A DNA stretch of 64,000 nt from Actinophytocola oryzae (GCF_004364325.1 NZ_SOCP01000001.1:868001-932000); one strand, 5' to 3'. Shown: positions 18,369 through 27,771, numbered from the stretch's first letter. Notes: generated by a model not told the origin, from the letters alone. Translations and numbers: made by a program.

Positions 18369-18779
18369 TCAGTAGTCGTCGCGGCCGGTGAACCGGCGTT
18401 CCAGCTGTTCGGCGCCGGACGCGACGAGGTCGAGCGGGTCGGTGAACTCGTTGATGTCGAGGTTGATCAGCGGCAGGGAGTGACGAAGCACCACGTAGTC
18501 ACCCATCAGCACGATCCCGCCGACCACGATCGTGTTGCCTGCCTCGGTGAGCACCTCCTGCAGGTCGACCTGCTCGATCCGCGCGAACGGGGTGGCGATC
18601 TGGACCCAGTCCTCGCGCTCGTCGAGGACCTCGTGCGCCACGACCATGATCTGCCTGCGCCCGAGCAGGTCGTCCTCGTCGTCGGCGAACGACACGCGGA
18701 TGCGAACCTCGTCCGGCTCGTACTTGATCACGTCGTAGCTCTGCCTGATGTAGGTGACCAGATCGCCCCAGTCCGCCAC
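18369..18779 (-). CDS. Conserved hypothetical protein, YbjN/TY-Chap-like
   Basis: A 136-residue acidic protein without signal peptide or membrane segment. It alternates short strands and helices (VTYIRQSYDVIKYEPDEVRI, QIMVVAHEVLDEREDWVQI), then GNTIVVGGIVLMGDYVVLRH and a final helix FTDPLDLVASGAEQLERRF. That layout resembles the YbjN / type III chaperone-like fold often seen as small actinobacterial proteins. No function can be assigned. The start is GTG. The stop abuts the PspC stop on the other strand. Confidence 0.65.
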   Translation of the reverse strand: MADWGDLVTYIRQSYDVIKYEPDEVRIRVSFADDEDDLLGRRQIMVVAHEVLDEREDWVQIATPFARIEQVDLQEVLTEAGNTIVVGGIVLMGDYVVLRHSLPLINLDINEFTDPLDLVASGAEQLERRFTGRDDY

Positions 18780-18844
18780 GCGAGTCTCCGTTCGTCCCCT
18801 CAGTGCCCCAGGCGGAGTCTAGTCGGGGACGGAACCATCTCCAC

Positions 18845-20440
18845 TCAGCCGCCGCGGGGGAACATCTCGACCACCTCGCCCGCGAGGTTCGCGAGCAGGT
18901 AGGCGCCGCCGTAGTCGTCGGAGAGGTAGAGCTTGAGCGACGGGGTGCCGTCGATGATGTCGGTGTCCACGATGACGTAGCGCATGGTCGGCTGCGGGAC
19001 GCCCAGCTCCTTCTCCGCCCGCTCCCACAACGCGGGCAGCGCGTCCCAGTTGACCGTGTTCAGGTCCAGCACCGCACGGTCGGCGTCCACGGTGTCCGGG
19101 CCCTTCCTGCTGGCGGTGCCGTCCCGGTAGGTGAAGTCGTCGAAGCCGTTGGGCACCTTCGCGGCCGGTGCGGTCGCCGTCGCGCTGTCGGTGTAGAGGG
19201 TGAAGTCGGAGACCTTGCTGCCGCCCATCACCTGGGTCAGCGCGCTGACCACGGCACGTGCGCCTGCCGGGCTCGTCAGGTCCTCCGGCGCCGCGCCTGT
19301 TGTCGTGGCCCCGGTGGTCGACCCGTCCGGCAGCGAGACGACCTCGGTGCCCCTGGGCGTCGAGCCCGTGTCCGACGGGTCGTCGGCCTGGAAGCTGTTG
19401 ACAAGGAACGCGACCGCGGCGATCACCACCACGGCGCTGACCGCGTACGCCGCCGCCACCCCGAGAACACGGTTGCGCGAGTGCGCGGGCGCCGGGGGAG
19501 GGGTCGGGTACGCCGAGTACCTCGGCTGGTACTGCGGACCGCTGTGCTGCGCGGGAAACGCCGGGCCAGCCGGGGTGGCGGGGCCGAGCGGCACGACCGA
19601 CCCCTGCTCGGCGGCCATGAGCAGCCGGTCGAGCTGTTCGCCACCGGGCCGGGCGGCCGGGTCGCGGACGAGGACCGCGCTGAGTGCGGGACCGAGTGCG
19701 CCTGCGCGTCGCGGCGGCGGGACCGGGTCGGTCATCACCGCGGCGAGGGTGGCCATCGTGGTCGCGCGGCGCATCGGGTGGTGGCCCTCGACTCCCACGT
19801 ACAGCAGCATCGCGAGCGACCACAGGTCTGACGCGGTCTTCGTCTCGTCCCCGTGCAGCCGTTCCGGGGCGATGTACTCCGGCGAGCCGATCAGCTCACC
19901 GGTCGCCGTCAGCTGGGTGGAGTCGTGCAGTGCCGCGATGCCGAAGTCGGTGAGCACGGCACTGCCGTCCGGTCGCAACAGGACGTTGCCCGGCTTGACG
20001 TCACGGTGCAGGATGCCCGCCGCGTGTGCCGCACGCAGTGCCCCGAGCACGTCGCGCCCGATGCGGGCCGCCTCGGCCGGGGCCAGGAGCCCGTCACGGA
20101 GCCTCGCGTCCAGCGACGTGCCGCGGACCAGCTCCATGACGATCCACGGGTACGGCGACTCGGGCGACTCGATGATCTGGTAGATCGACACGACGTTCGG
20201 GTGCTGCAGCCTGGCGAGGGCGCGGGACTCGCGCAGCACGCGCTCCCGCTGCTGGGCGGCCAGCGCCGGGTTGTTCTCGAACGTGGCGGCATCGACCGGG
20301 CGCACCTCCTTGATGGCGACCTCGCGGTGCAGGCCCACGTCGCGGGCGCGCCACACCGTTCCCATGCCGCCGCTGCCCAGCCGGTCCAACAGCTCGAACC
20401 GGCCACCGACCAGGCGCCCGACCTCTCCTCGCTCTGACAT
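18845..20440 (-). CDS. Transmembrane serine/threonine protein kinase (PknB-type)
   Basis: A 531-residue Hanks-type kinase. The glycine loop GSGGMG is at 22-27, catalytic lysine K44, HRD at 145-147 (D147), DFG at 165-167 and the APE at 191-193. A Pro/Gln-rich linker leads to one membrane helix (about 326-348, RNRVLGVAAAYAVSAVVVIA). The extracellular region (about 180 residues) has no PASTA repeats, so its sensed signal is unknown. The ATG at 20440 (MSERGEVGRL) is preferred over 20467 because the kinase fold starts here. It lies 72 nt downstream of gcl on the same strand, so read-through is possible, but a functional tie to glyoxylate metabolism is not shown. Confidence 0.9.
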   Translation of the reverse strand: MSERGEVGRLVGGRFELLDRLGSGGMGTVWRARDVGLHREVAIKEVRPVDAATFENNPALAAQQRERVLRESRALARLQHPNVVSIYQIIESPESPYPWIVMELVRGTSLDARLRDGLLAPAEAARIGRDVLGALRAAHAAGILHRDVKPGNVLLRPDGSAVLTDFGIAALHDSTQLTATGELIGSPEYIAPERLHGDETKTASDLWSLAMLLYVGVEGHHPMRRATTMATLAAVMTDPVPPPRRAGALGPALSAVLVRDPAARPGGEQLDRLLMAAEQGSVVPLGPATPAGPAFPAQHSGPQYQPRYSAYPTPPPAPAHSRNRVLGVAAAYAVSAVVVIAAVAFLVNSFQADDPSDTGSTPRGTEVVSLPDGSTTGATTTGAAPEDLTSPAGARAVVSALTQVMGGSKVSDFTLYTDSATATAPAAKVPNGFDDFTYRDGTASRKGPDTVDADRAVLDLNTVNWDALPALWERAEKELGVPQPTMRYVIVDTDIIDGTPSLKLYLSDDYGGAYLLANLAGEVVEMFPRGG

Positions 20441-20512
20441 CGCGCACACGCTAGCAACCAGGCCCACGTGGACACTCGTCCGGAGCCCGGCTGCTTCGCA
20501 CTGGTGAACGCC

Positions 20513-22258
20513 TCAGGTCGGGAGGATCTCGTGGTCGGCGAGGTCCTCGAACTCCGTCACGTTGTCCAGCTCGGTGCCCATGGCGATGTTGGTGACCTTC
20601 TCGAGGATCACCTCGACCACGACCGGCACGCGGTACTCGGCCATCATGGCGATCGCCTTCTCGAACGAGCCCGCCAGCTCCTCGGGGTCGCGGACCCTGA
20701 TCGCCTTGCAGCCGAGCCCTTCGGCGACCTTCACGTGGTCGACGCCGTAGCCGCCGAGGTCGGGGGAGTTCACGTTCTCGAACGCGAGCTGCACGCCGTA
20801 GTCCATGTCGAACGCCCGCTGGGCCTGGCGGATCAGGCCGAGGTAGGAGTTGTTCAGCACCACCTGGATGTAGGGCAGCTTGAACTGCGCCCCGCACGCC
20901 AGCTGCTCGACGAGGAACTGGAAGTCGTAGTCCCCGGACAGGCCGACGACGACCGAGTCGGGGTCGGCCACGCACACGCCGAGCGCGGCGGGCACGGTCC
21001 AGCCGAGCGGCCCGGCCTGGCCCGCGTCGATCCAGTGCCTCGGCCGGTACACGTGCAGGAACTGCGCGCCCGCGATCTGGGACAGGCCGATGTTGCTGAC
21101 GTACCGCACGTCGCGGCCCAGCGCCCCGTTCATCTCCTGGTACACCCGCTGCGGCTTGATCGGGACATCCGGGTAGTCGGTGCGCCGGTGCATCGTGCGT
21201 TTGCGCTCGCGGCACGACGCCGCCCACTCGCCGTAGTCCGGCAGGTCCGTGCGCTCCCTCGCCACGTCCAGCAGTCGCGCCAGGAAGGCACCCGCGTCGG
21301 ACACGATGCCCAGCTCCGGGGTGAGGATCCGGCCGATCTGGGTCGGCTCGACGTCCACGTGCACGACCGTCCGCCCGGCCCGGTACGCCTCGACGCTGCC
21401 CGTGTGCCGGTTCGCGAACCGGTTGCCGACACCGAGGATGAAGTCCGACTCGAGCACGGTCGCGTTGGCGTAGCGGTGCGCGGTCTGGATGCCCGCCATA
21501 CCCGCCATCAGCGGGTGGTCGTCCGGGATCGTGCCCCAGCCCATCAGCGTCGGCACGACCGGCACGCCGAGCAGCTCGGCCACCTCGACCAGCAGGTGCG
21601 CGGCGTCGGCGTTGACCACGCCGCCGCCCGCCACGATCAGGGGCCGCCGGGCCGCGACGAGCAGGTCCAGCGCCCTGGCCGCCTGGTCGCGGGTCGCCTC
21701 GGGCCTGACCACCGGCAGCGGCTCGTAGGCGTCGACGTCGAACTCGATCTCCGCCTGCTGCATGTCGACGGGCAGGTCCAGCAGCACCGGACCGGGGCGG
21801 CCGGAACGCATGAGGTGGAACGCCTGCTGGAGCGCGCCGGGCAGCTGCGCGGGCTCCAGTACGGTGGTCGCGAGCTTGGTGACCGGCCGCGCGATGGCCG
21901 CGATGTCGACGGCCTGGAAGTCCTCCTTGTGCAGCTTCGCCACCGGCGCCTGGCCCGCAAGCACGAGCAGCGGCACGGAGTCGGCCGACGCCGAGTACAG
22001 CCCGGTGATCGTGTCCGTGCCGCCCGGCCCGCTGGTGACCAGGCAGACGCCGATGTTGCCCGGCGTCGCGCGGCTGTAGCCCTCGGCCATGTGGACGGCA
22101 CCCTCGACGTGGCGGCCGAGGTAGTGGTCGATGCGGGCGCGTGCGCGCAGCGCCGAGTACAGCGGGTTGATCGCCGCGCCGGGCACCCCGAACGCCTTGG
22201 TCACGCCCTCGCGTTCGAGGATCAGGGCGGCCGCGTCGACCGCACGCATGCGGGCCAT
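20513..22258 (-). CDS. gcl: Glyoxylate carboligase (tartronate-semialdehyde synthase)
   Basis: A 581-residue thiamine-diphosphate enzyme. It condenses two glyoxylates to tartronate semialdehyde and CO2. The fold order is TPP-Pyr (about 1-165), a central FAD/Rossmann-like domain, and TPP-PP (about 360-545) with the metal motif GDYDFQF...NNSYLG. The key family mark is V51 in [14 protein letters not shown]: nearly all other TPP enzymes have Glu there, whereas known Gcl has Val at this exact residue number. It is third in the hyi-glxR-gcl operon, three bases after glxR. Together they turn glyoxylate into glycerate. The divergent IclR protein is the likely regulator. Confidence is high. Confidence 0.95.
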   Translation of the reverse strand: MARMRAVDAAALILEREGVTKAFGVPGAAINPLYSALRARARIDHYLGRHVEGAVHMAEGYSRATPGNIGVCLVTSGPGGTDTITGLYSASADSVPLLVLAGQAPVAKLHKEDFQAVDIAAIARPVTKLATTVLEPAQLPGALQQAFHLMRSGRPGPVLLDLPVDMQQAEIEFDVDAYEPLPVVRPEATRDQAARALDLLVAARRPLIVAGGGVVNADAAHLLVEVAELLGVPVVPTLMGWGTIPDDHPLMAGMAGIQTAHRYANATVLESDFILGVGNRFANRHTGSVEAYRAGRTVVHVDVEPTQIGRILTPELGIVSDAGAFLARLLDVARERTDLPDYGEWAASCRERKRTMHRRTDYPDVPIKPQRVYQEMNGALGRDVRYVSNIGLSQIAGAQFLHVYRPRHWIDAGQAGPLGWTVPAALGVCVADPDSVVVGLSGDYDFQFLVEQLACGAQFKLPYIQVVLNNSYLGLIRQAQRAFDMDYGVQLAFENVNSPDLGGYGVDHVKVAEGLGCKAIRVRDPEELAGSFEKAIAMMAEYRVPVVVEVILEKVTNIAMGTELDNVTEFEDLADHEILPT

Positions 22259-22261
22259 GCC

Positions 22262-23149
22262 TCAGCCCTCCTCTGCGCGGCCGGACAGCTGCTCGACGAT
22301 CCTGAGCAGCGCGCCGTGGTCGAGGTCGCCGTGGCCCTGCGCGTGCAGGGCCGCCACCAGACCGGCGACGTGCGCGCCGAGCGGGATCGCGACACCCGCC
22401 TCGCGGGCGGCGGCGGTGACGATGCCCATGTCCTTGTGGTGCAACGCGATCCGGAAGCCGGGGGCGAACTCGCGGGCGACCATGGCGGCACCCTTGCGGG
22501 CCAGGACCGTGCTGCCCGCGAGGCCGCCGCCGAGCACCTCGAGAGCCGCCTCGGTCGACACGCCGTGTGCTTCGAGGAACACGATCGCCTCGGCCACCAG
22601 CTCCAGCGTGCCCGCCACGATCAGCTGGTTCGCCGCCTTCACGGTCTGCCCGGCGCCCGCCGGTCCCACGTGGACGACGGTCTTCCCGACCTTCTCCAGC
22701 ACCGGGCGGGCGGCGGCCACGTCGTCGTCGGCGCCACCGACCATGATGGACAGCGCCGCCTCCTTCGCGCCCGCCTCGCCGCCGCTGACCGGCGCGTCCA
22801 CCACCGCCACTCCGGCACGCGCACCCTCCTCGGCGAGCTGCCGCGCGACGTCCGGGCGGATGGTCGAGCAGTCGACGTGCAGCGTGCCCCGCCGCGCGTT
22901 GGCGTAGATGCCGTCCTGGCCGAGCGCGACGGACGCCACGTCAGGGCTGTCCGGCAGCATCGTCACCACCACGTCGGCGTTCGCGACGGCCTCGGCGACA
23001 CTGCCGCCGTCCGTCCCACCCGCCTCGACGAACCGGTCGACCGCGGCCCTGCTCCGGTTGACGCCCAGCACCTCGTGCCCGGCGTCGACGAGGTGTCGTG
23101 CCATGGGCGCACCCATGATGCCGAGACCGACGAACGCGATGGTGCTCAT
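22262..23149 (-). CDS. glxR: 2-hydroxy-3-oxopropionate (tartronate semialdehyde) reductase
   Basis: A 295-residue beta-hydroxyacid dehydrogenase reducing tartronate semialdehyde to D-glycerate with NAD(P)H. Motifs: GLGIMGAPMA near the N-terminus (cofactor binding), DAPVSGGEAGA at 118-128 (substrate), the catalytic lysine K171 in GQTVKAANQL, and the C-terminal FRIALHHKDMGI. Length and residue spacing match GarR/GlxR. The start ATG overlaps the hyi stop (ATGA), and gcl follows three bases after its stop, so the three are one transcript. A much longer reading frame continues upstream but has no family similarity beyond this ATG. Confidence 0.95.
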   Translation of the reverse strand: MSTIAFVGLGIMGAPMARHLVDAGHEVLGVNRSRAAVDRFVEAGGTDGGSVAEAVANADVVVTMLPDSPDVASVALGQDGIYANARRGTLHVDCSTIRPDVARQLAEEGARAGVAVVDAPVSGGEAGAKEAALSIMVGGADDDVAAARPVLEKVGKTVVHVGPAGAGQTVKAANQLIVAGTLELVAEAIVFLEAHGVSTEAALEVLGGGLAGSTVLARKGAAMVAREFAPGFRIALHHKDMGIVTAAAREAGVAIPLGAHVAGLVAALHAQGHGDLDHGALLRIVEQLSGRAEEG

Positions 23150-23967
23150 GCGTGACTCCCTGTCGAGCGGCGTTCCCGTGGTAGCCAGTCCAGTCCGTCC
23201 ACAGTGGCGCCCTGCGGCGCGTACTCCAGGCTGACCCAGCCGGTGTAGCCGGCCGCCTCCAGCTCGTCGAGCTGTGCCTGCAGCGGGATCGTGCCGGTGC
23301 CCGGCTCGTGCCTGCCGGGTGCGTCGGCGATCTGCACGTGCCCGATGCGCGGGGTGTGCGTGGCGATGACCGCGTCGACGTCGTTGCCGTTGACCGTGAG
23401 GTGGTAGAGGTCGGCGAGCAGCCGGAGGTTGTCCGCCTCGGTCACGCGGTCGACGACCGTCAGCACGTCCTCGGCCGTGCGCAGCGGGTACCTCGGCGCG
23501 CCACTGACCGGTTCGACCAGGACGGTCGCGCCGATCCGCGCCGCCTCGGCCGCCGCGACGGCCAGGTTCGAGACGGCCAGCTCGTCCTGCTCCTCGGCCG
23601 CCGCACCCTCGACGCGGTTGCCGTACAGGGCGTTGAACCCGGTCACGTCGAGCTGCTCGCCGATCCCGACCGCGACGTCGACGGCGTCGGCGAACTCGCG
23701 CTCGCGACCGGGCCAGCTGACGAGGCCGCGGTCGCCCGCGGGCATGTCGCCCGCGAAGAAGTTCAGCCCGACCAGCCGCACGCCCGCGTCCCGCACGGCT
23801 CGCACGAACGCGTCGACCTCCGCGTCGTCGGGCACGGCGACCGGGAACGGCCACCAGAACTCCACCGCGTCGAACCCGGCCGCCCTCGCGGCGTCGGGTC
23901 TGGCGAGCAGGGGCAACTCGGTGAACAGCAACGAACAGTTGGTTAGATAGGGGAGCCGGTGGACCAC
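23146..23967 (-). CDS. hyi: Hydroxypyruvate isomerase
   Basis: A 273-residue TIM-barrel sugar-phosphate isomerase-like (AP endonuclease 2) protein interconverting hydroxypyruvate and tartronate semialdehyde. Family stretches include TNCSLLFTE, DAVEFWWPFP, LNFFAGDMPAGDRG, the acidic VLVEPVSG, ADLYHLTVNG and HVQIADAPGRHEPGTG. The metal ligand residues (Glu in LVEPV, Asp in ADLYH, His in GHVQI, Glu in SLEY) are all present. It is the first gene of the glyoxylate operon; its 3' end overlaps glxR by four bases. A 160-bp divergent region separates it from the IclR regulator. Confidence 0.93.
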   Translation of the reverse strand: MVHRLPYLTNCSLLFTELPLLARPDAARAAGFDAVEFWWPFPVAVPDDAEVDAFVRAVRDAGVRLVGLNFFAGDMPAGDRGLVSWPGREREFADAVDVAVGIGEQLDVTGFNALYGNRVEGAAAEEQDELAVSNLAVAAAEAARIGATVLVEPVSGAPRYPLRTAEDVLTVVDRVTEADNLRLLADLYHLTVNGNDVDAVIATHTPRIGHVQIADAPGRHEPGTGTIPLQAQLDELEAAGYTGWVSLEYAPQGATVDGLDWLPRERRSTGSHA

Positions 23968-24008
23968 GCGCCGTCCCTCCGTCCGCGAACTCGTGGACAG
24001 GTGTGCTC

Positions 24009-24022
24009 ATATTCCGTAATAT
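24009..24022. promoter_or_regulatory. Candidate IclR operator in the hyi/IclR divergent promoter
   Basis: An inverted repeat ATATT-CCGT-AATAT in an AT-rich patch 42 nt upstream of hyi. IclR-family sites are often short AT-rich palindromes overlapping divergent promoters. It would let the adjacent regulator control both itself and the glyoxylate genes. Confidence 0.45.
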
Positions 24023-24127
24023 GAAAGAGTACTTCTGCCGAATGGAAGCGTAAGCCTCGTCGGCTCCTCGTTCAAGTAACGCGACACGGTCGTCGTGAGA
24101 TTTCGCAGGGTGGAACCGGAGGCGGCG

Positions 24128-24892
24128 ATGGAGAAGACGGCGAGCGGGGTCCAGTCCCTCGACCGGGCGCTGAACCTGCTGGAGCTGCTGGCCGACGCGG
24201 GTGGCTCGATGCGCCTCGCCGAGCTGGAGGCCGCGACCGGGCTGCCACTGCCCACCATCCACCGGCTGATCAAGTCGCTCGTGCACAACGGCTACGTGCG
24301 CCAGGAGCCCTCGAAACGCTACGCGCTCGGGCCCCGGCTGATCCGCCTCGGCGAGACCGCGAGCCGCGCGCTCGGCTCGTTCGCGGGCCGCCACCACCTC
24401 GCCGCGCTGGCCTCGGGCATCGGCGAGACGGCCAACATGGCGGTGCTCGAGGGCGACGCCGTCGTCTACGTCGCGCAGGTCCCCTCCGAGCACTCGATGC
24501 GCATGTTCACCGAGGTCGGCCGCAGGGTGCAGCCGCACTGCACCGGTGTCGGCAAGGCCGTGCTCGCGCAGCTGCGCGACGACCAGGTGCTCGCACTGCT
24601 GGCACGCACCGGCATGCCCGCCAAGACGACCAGGACCCACACCGACCCGCACGCGCTGCTCAGCGAGCTGAACGAGGTCCGGGACCAGGGCTGGGCACTC
24701 GACGACGCGGAGCAGGAGATCGGCGTGCGCTGTGTGGCCGTGCCGCTCACCGGCGCCCCGACACTCGCCGCCATCTCGGTGTCCGGTCCGTCCGGCCGGA
24801 TCACCATGGGCCGCATCTCCGAGATCGTCCCGGTGCTCCAGGAGGCCGCCGCGCGCCTCACCGACGACCTGCGCGGCGATCGCCAGCGCTGA
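24128..24892 (+). CDS. IclR family regulator of the glyoxylate operon
   Basis: A 254-residue regulator with an N-terminal winged helix (MRLAELEAATGLPLPTIHRLIKSLVHNGYV, about 25-60) and the C-terminal ligand-binding domain (VYVAQVPSEHSMRMF; HCTGVGKAVLA; GIRCVAVPL-like GVRCVAVPL). Relatives next to gcl/allantoin genes (AllR type) bind glyoxylate. Here it is divergent from hyi-glxR-gcl. The ATG at 24128 is preferred because GGAGG stands five bases before it; a start at 24095 would place the wing later than usual. Its ligand, probably glyoxylate, is inferred from context. Confidence 0.9.
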   Translation: MEKTASGVQSLDRALNLLELLADAGGSMRLAELEAATGLPLPTIHRLIKSLVHNGYVRQEPSKRYALGPRLIRLGETASRALGSFAGRHHLAALASGIGETANMAVLEGDAVVYVAQVPSEHSMRMFTEVGRRVQPHCTGVGKAVLAQLRDDQVLALLARTGMPAKTTRTHTDPHALLSELNEVRDQGWALDDAEQEIGVRCVAVPLTGAPTLAAISVSGPSGRITMGRISEIVPVLQEAAARLTDDLRGDRQR

Positions 24893-24905
24893 GTGCGTTT
24901 TCCCG

Positions 24906-24938
24906 CCACGGAACGGCCGGGTACCAACCCGTCCGTGG
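24906..24938 (+). terminator. Hairpin after the IclR gene
   Basis: An inverted repeat CCACGGA ... TCCGTGG (7 bp arms, about 19-nt loop with further G/C pairing inside) starting 14 nt after the IclR stop. No long T-run follows, as is common in high-GC actinobacteria. Confidence 0.5.
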
Positions 24939-24982
24939 CTCTCGCGCGCCCCGGGTCGGGTGGACAGGCTCGTTACCGCCTC

Positions 24983-25011
24983 TTGACACGGCTCTAACAC
25001 GCGCGCATTCT
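24983..25011 (+). promoter_or_regulatory. Putative sigma-70-type promoter of the metallo-hydrolase
   Basis: TTGACA at 24983-24988 and CATTCT at 25006-25011, spaced by 17 nt, about 70 nt ahead of the start codon at 25081. The leader between them and the gene is AT-rich, with GGAG at about 25070. It is a good match to a housekeeping promoter. Confidence 0.5.
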
Positions 25012-25080
25012 TCCATCATTCGGTAGGTGCGTATCGAGTAATGGAGTTTTTAACGGCGCTAACTTCTTTGGAGCAACCGA

Positions 25081-26163
25081 ATGATCCTCCGCAAGAGATC
25101 CCGCCTTGCGTTATGCCTGACCGCTTTCCTCCTCGCCGGAGGTGGGGTGGTGGCCGCGACGACAGCCGAGGCCCAGCCCAAGCCTGCCCGTGACTACGAC
25201 GCCGAGATCCACGCCGCACAGGTCGCCGCGAAGAGCGCGGCGGGCCTCGAGCACCTCGGAACCCTGAACCGGACGTGCTTCCTGCCGCCGGTCAACGGTG
25301 CCCCCGACACCACCGACGTCGCCCCCGCCTACATCGACGACCCGTCGAAGGCGCCCGCGAAGGCCACCTGGTACGCCGACTCCGCCCAGGTGTTCGACGA
25401 CCTGTACTTCGTGGGTGGCTCGATCCACAGCGCCTGGCTGCTCAAGACCAGCGCCGGCCTGATCCTGATCGACTCGGGCTACCAGTACAGCGCGTCCACG
25501 CTGATCCTGGACGGGATGAAGAAGTTCGGCTTCAGCCCCACGGACATCAAGTACATCATCATCTCCCACGCCCACTCCGACCACATCGGTGGTGTGCAGG
25601 TGGTCCAGGAGGCCACGAACGGCGCGCCCGTCGTCATGGGCACGAAGGACTGGCAGACGGTCAAGCAGTTCCCGAACCGCTACAAGGGCCAGACCCCCGA
25701 CTTCAAGACCGGCATCAAGGTCCCGGACAACAAGGACTACGACCTGAAGCTCGGTGGCACGACCGTGCACATCGTGCCGACGCCGGGTCACACCCCCGGC
25801 ACGCTCTCCATGATCTTCACCGTCCACGACTTCGGCACCGCGCACACCGTGTCGTACTCGGGCGGCACCGCGTTCGGCTTCCAGAACGACAAGCCCAACC
25901 CGGGTCTGAAGAACTACGACACCTACATCAACTCGGCGCGGAAGATGCAGGCGGAGTCCACCAACGCCAAGGCGGACGTCCTGCTGTCCAACCACTCCGA
26001 GTTCGACAACGCGGTCACCAAGACGCGTGAGCTGGCGAGCCGCGGCTTCGGCCCGAACCCGTTCGTCAACGGCGCCGACTCGGTGAAGGCCTACTACGAC
26101 GTCACGTCGAACTGCGCACTCGCGGCCCGTATCGGTCTCGAGAAGTCGGCGGCAGGTCAGTAG
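25081..26163 (+). CDS. Secreted subclass B3-type metallo-beta-lactamase-fold hydrolase
   Basis: A 360-residue exported protein. The signal peptide is MILRKRSRLALCLTAFLLAG followed by a hydrophobic-small stretch ending near AEA (residue 31). The mature MBL-fold domain holds zinc ligands H163, H165, D167 and H168 (HAHSDH), then H237 (PGHTPG) and H305 (SNHSEFD), the full dinuclear B3-type set. B3 relatives include true carbapenem-hydrolysing lactamases and lactonase-like enzymes. Beta-lactam activity is not proven by motif alone. The N-terminal 70 residues are longer than in classical B3 enzymes. It lies alone between the IclR and glcD genes with its own promoter and terminator. Confidence 0.85.
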   Translation: MILRKRSRLALCLTAFLLAGGGVVAATTAEAQPKPARDYDAEIHAAQVAAKSAAGLEHLGTLNRTCFLPPVNGAPDTTDVAPAYIDDPSKAPAKATWYADSAQVFDDLYFVGGSIHSAWLLKTSAGLILIDSGYQYSASTLILDGMKKFGFSPTDIKYIIISHAHSDHIGGVQVVQEATNGAPVVMGTKDWQTVKQFPNRYKGQTPDFKTGIKVPDNKDYDLKLGGTTVHIVPTPGHTPGTLSMIFTVHDFGTAHTVSYSGGTAFGFQNDKPNPGLKNYDTYINSARKMQAESTNAKADVLLSNHSEFDNAVTKTRELASRGFGPNPFVNGADSVKAYYDVTSNCALAARIGLEKSAAGQ

Positions 26164-26174
26164 GAGCGACACCG

Positions 26175-26206
26175 CCCGGGTGGTCGGCCCCGACCGGCCG
26201 CCCGGG
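26175..26206 (+). terminator. GC-rich hairpin after the metallo-hydrolase
   Basis: CCCGGG-t-GGTCGG-cc-CCGACC-ggccg-CCCGGG: nested complementary blocks beginning 11 nt after the stop codon form a strong GC stem. It is a likely factor-assisted terminator isolating this gene from glcD. Confidence 0.6.
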
Positions 26207-26292
26207 TACGTGCGGAGAAAGTCACCTTCTCCGCGGCGCGCATCCCGGTCCGGCCTTGCACCATGGTCAGTATGAGTTCCCCAGGAGATGTC

Positions 26293-27771
26293 ATGAAGAT
26301 CGCGGAGCAGGCATCGCCGCGGACGCTTGAGCTGGCCGAACGGTTGCGGGCCGCGATCGGCGCGGCGAAGGTGCTGACCGATCCCGCACAGCTGCGCACC
26401 TACGAGTGCGACGGGCTGGAGGCGTTCCGGGTCCGCCCGGGCGTCGTGGTCCTCGCCGAGCACCGCGACGACGTGGTGCGGACGGTGAAACTGTGTGCCG
26501 AGGCCGGTATCCCCTTCGTGGCAAGGGGATCCGGCACCGGCCTCTCCGGCGGCGCGGTGCCCGTCTCGGACGGCGTGCTGATCGTGCTGTCGAGGCTGCG
26601 CGGCATCGTCGACGTCGACCCGGACAACGCCAGGATGGTGGTCGAGCCCGGCGTGATCAACCTGTGGGTGACCCGCGAGGCCGCCCCGCACGACCAGCTC
26701 TACGCGCCCGACCCGTCGTCCCAGCAGGTGTGCAGCATCGGCGGGAACGTCGCGGAGAACTCGGGCGGCGCGCACTGCCTCAAGTACGGGTTCACCGTGA
26801 ACCACGTGATGGGCGCGGAGGTGGTGCTCGCCGACGGCGAGGTCGTCCACCTCGGCGGCAGCGCGCCCGAGCACCCCGGCCTCGACCTGCTCGGCGCGTT
26901 CGTCGGCAGCGAGGGCACGCTCGGCGTCGTCACCGAGGTGACGGTCCGGCTGCTGCGGGTGCCCGAGTCCGTGCAGACCATGCTCGTCGGCTTCCACTCC
27001 GTCGCCGACGCGGCGGGCGCGGTCAGCGACATCATCGCGGCCGGGATCCTGCCTGCCGCCATCGAGATGATGGACGCGCTCGCGATCGAGGCCGCCGAGG
27101 CCGCGGTGCAGTGCGGCTACCCCGAGGGCGCCGAGGCCGTGCTCGTGATCGAGCTGGACGGCCCCCAGGTCGAGGTGGACGAGCAGTTCGAGCAGGTCGA
27201 GACCCTCGCCAGGGCCAGGCACGCGTTCGAGACCCGCATCGCCGCCGACGCCGAGGAGCGGGCGCTGATGTGGAAGGGCCGCAAGTCCGCGTTCGCCGCG
27301 GTCGGGCGGATCAGCCCGTCCTACTACGTGCAGGACGGCGTCATCCCACGCACCAGGCTGCCCGAGATCCTCGCCGACATGAGCACGCTCGCCGACGCCG
27401 CGAACCTGCGCGTGGCCAACGTCTTCCACGCGGGCGACGGCAACCTGCACCCCCTGATCCTGTTCGACGACGCGGTACCCGGCGCGCCGAAGGCCGCCGA
27501 GGACCTGGGTTTCGCGATCCTCGACCTCTGCATCCGGGCAGGCGGCTCGATCACCGGCGAGCACGGTGTCGGACTGGAGAAGAAGTCCAAGATGGCCGGT
27601 CAGTTCACGCCGGAGGACCTCGACACGATGCAGCTCGTGCGTTGCGCGTTCGACCCGGCGGGCCTGGCCAACCCGGGCAAGCTCTTCCCCACCCCTCGGC
27701 TGTGCGGCGAGCGGCCGGGTGTCCGCACCGCGGACACCGCACCCGACCCGGCGCTGGGGGAGGTGTTCTGA
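26293..27771 (+). CDS. glcD: Glycolate oxidase subunit GlcD (FAD-linked)
   Basis: A 492-residue FAD-linked oxidase (VAO/PCMH family), the catalytic subunit that oxidises glycolate or D-lactate. The PCMH FAD-binding region (about 45-220) has GSGTGLSGGAVP and then SIGGNVAENSGGAHCLKYG. The cap domain ends with the metal/substrate motif NVFHAGDGNLHPLILFD and GSITGEHGVGLEKK, hallmarks of GlcD. The ATG at 26293 (MKIAEQAS) is preferred because AGGAG lies five bases before it; earlier ATGs at 26263 and 26272 are less likely. It is the first of glcD-glcE-glcF-permease, one transcript with one- to thirteen-base gaps. Confidence 0.92.
   Translation: MKIAEQASPRTLELAERLRAAIGAAKVLTDPAQLRTYECDGLEAFRVRPGVVVLAEHRDDVVRTVKLCAEAGIPFVARGSGTGLSGGAVPVSDGVLIVLSRLRGIVDVDPDNARMVVEPGVINLWVTREAAPHDQLYAPDPSSQQVCSIGGNVAENSGGAHCLKYGFTVNHVMGAEVVLADGEVVHLGGSAPEHPGLDLLGAFVGSEGTLGVVTEVTVRLLRVPESVQTMLVGFHSVADAAGAVSDIIAAGILPAAIEMMDALAIEAAEAAVQCGYPEGAEAVLVIELDGPQVEVDEQFEQVETLARARHAFETRIAADAEERALMWKGRKSAFAAVGRISPSYYVQDGVIPRTRLPEILADMSTLADAANLRVANVFHAGDGNLHPLILFDDAVPGAPKAAEDLGFAILDLCIRAGGSITGEHGVGLEKKSKMAGQFTPEDLDTMQLVRCAFDPAGLANPGKLFPTPRLCGERPGVRTADTAPDPALGEVF

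Noticed and set aside
22262..25000. A single 912-residue protein covering glxR and the region upstream
   Set aside because: Only the last 295 residues (from ATG 23149) match a family; the rest is antisense to the IclR gene and out of frame with hyi.
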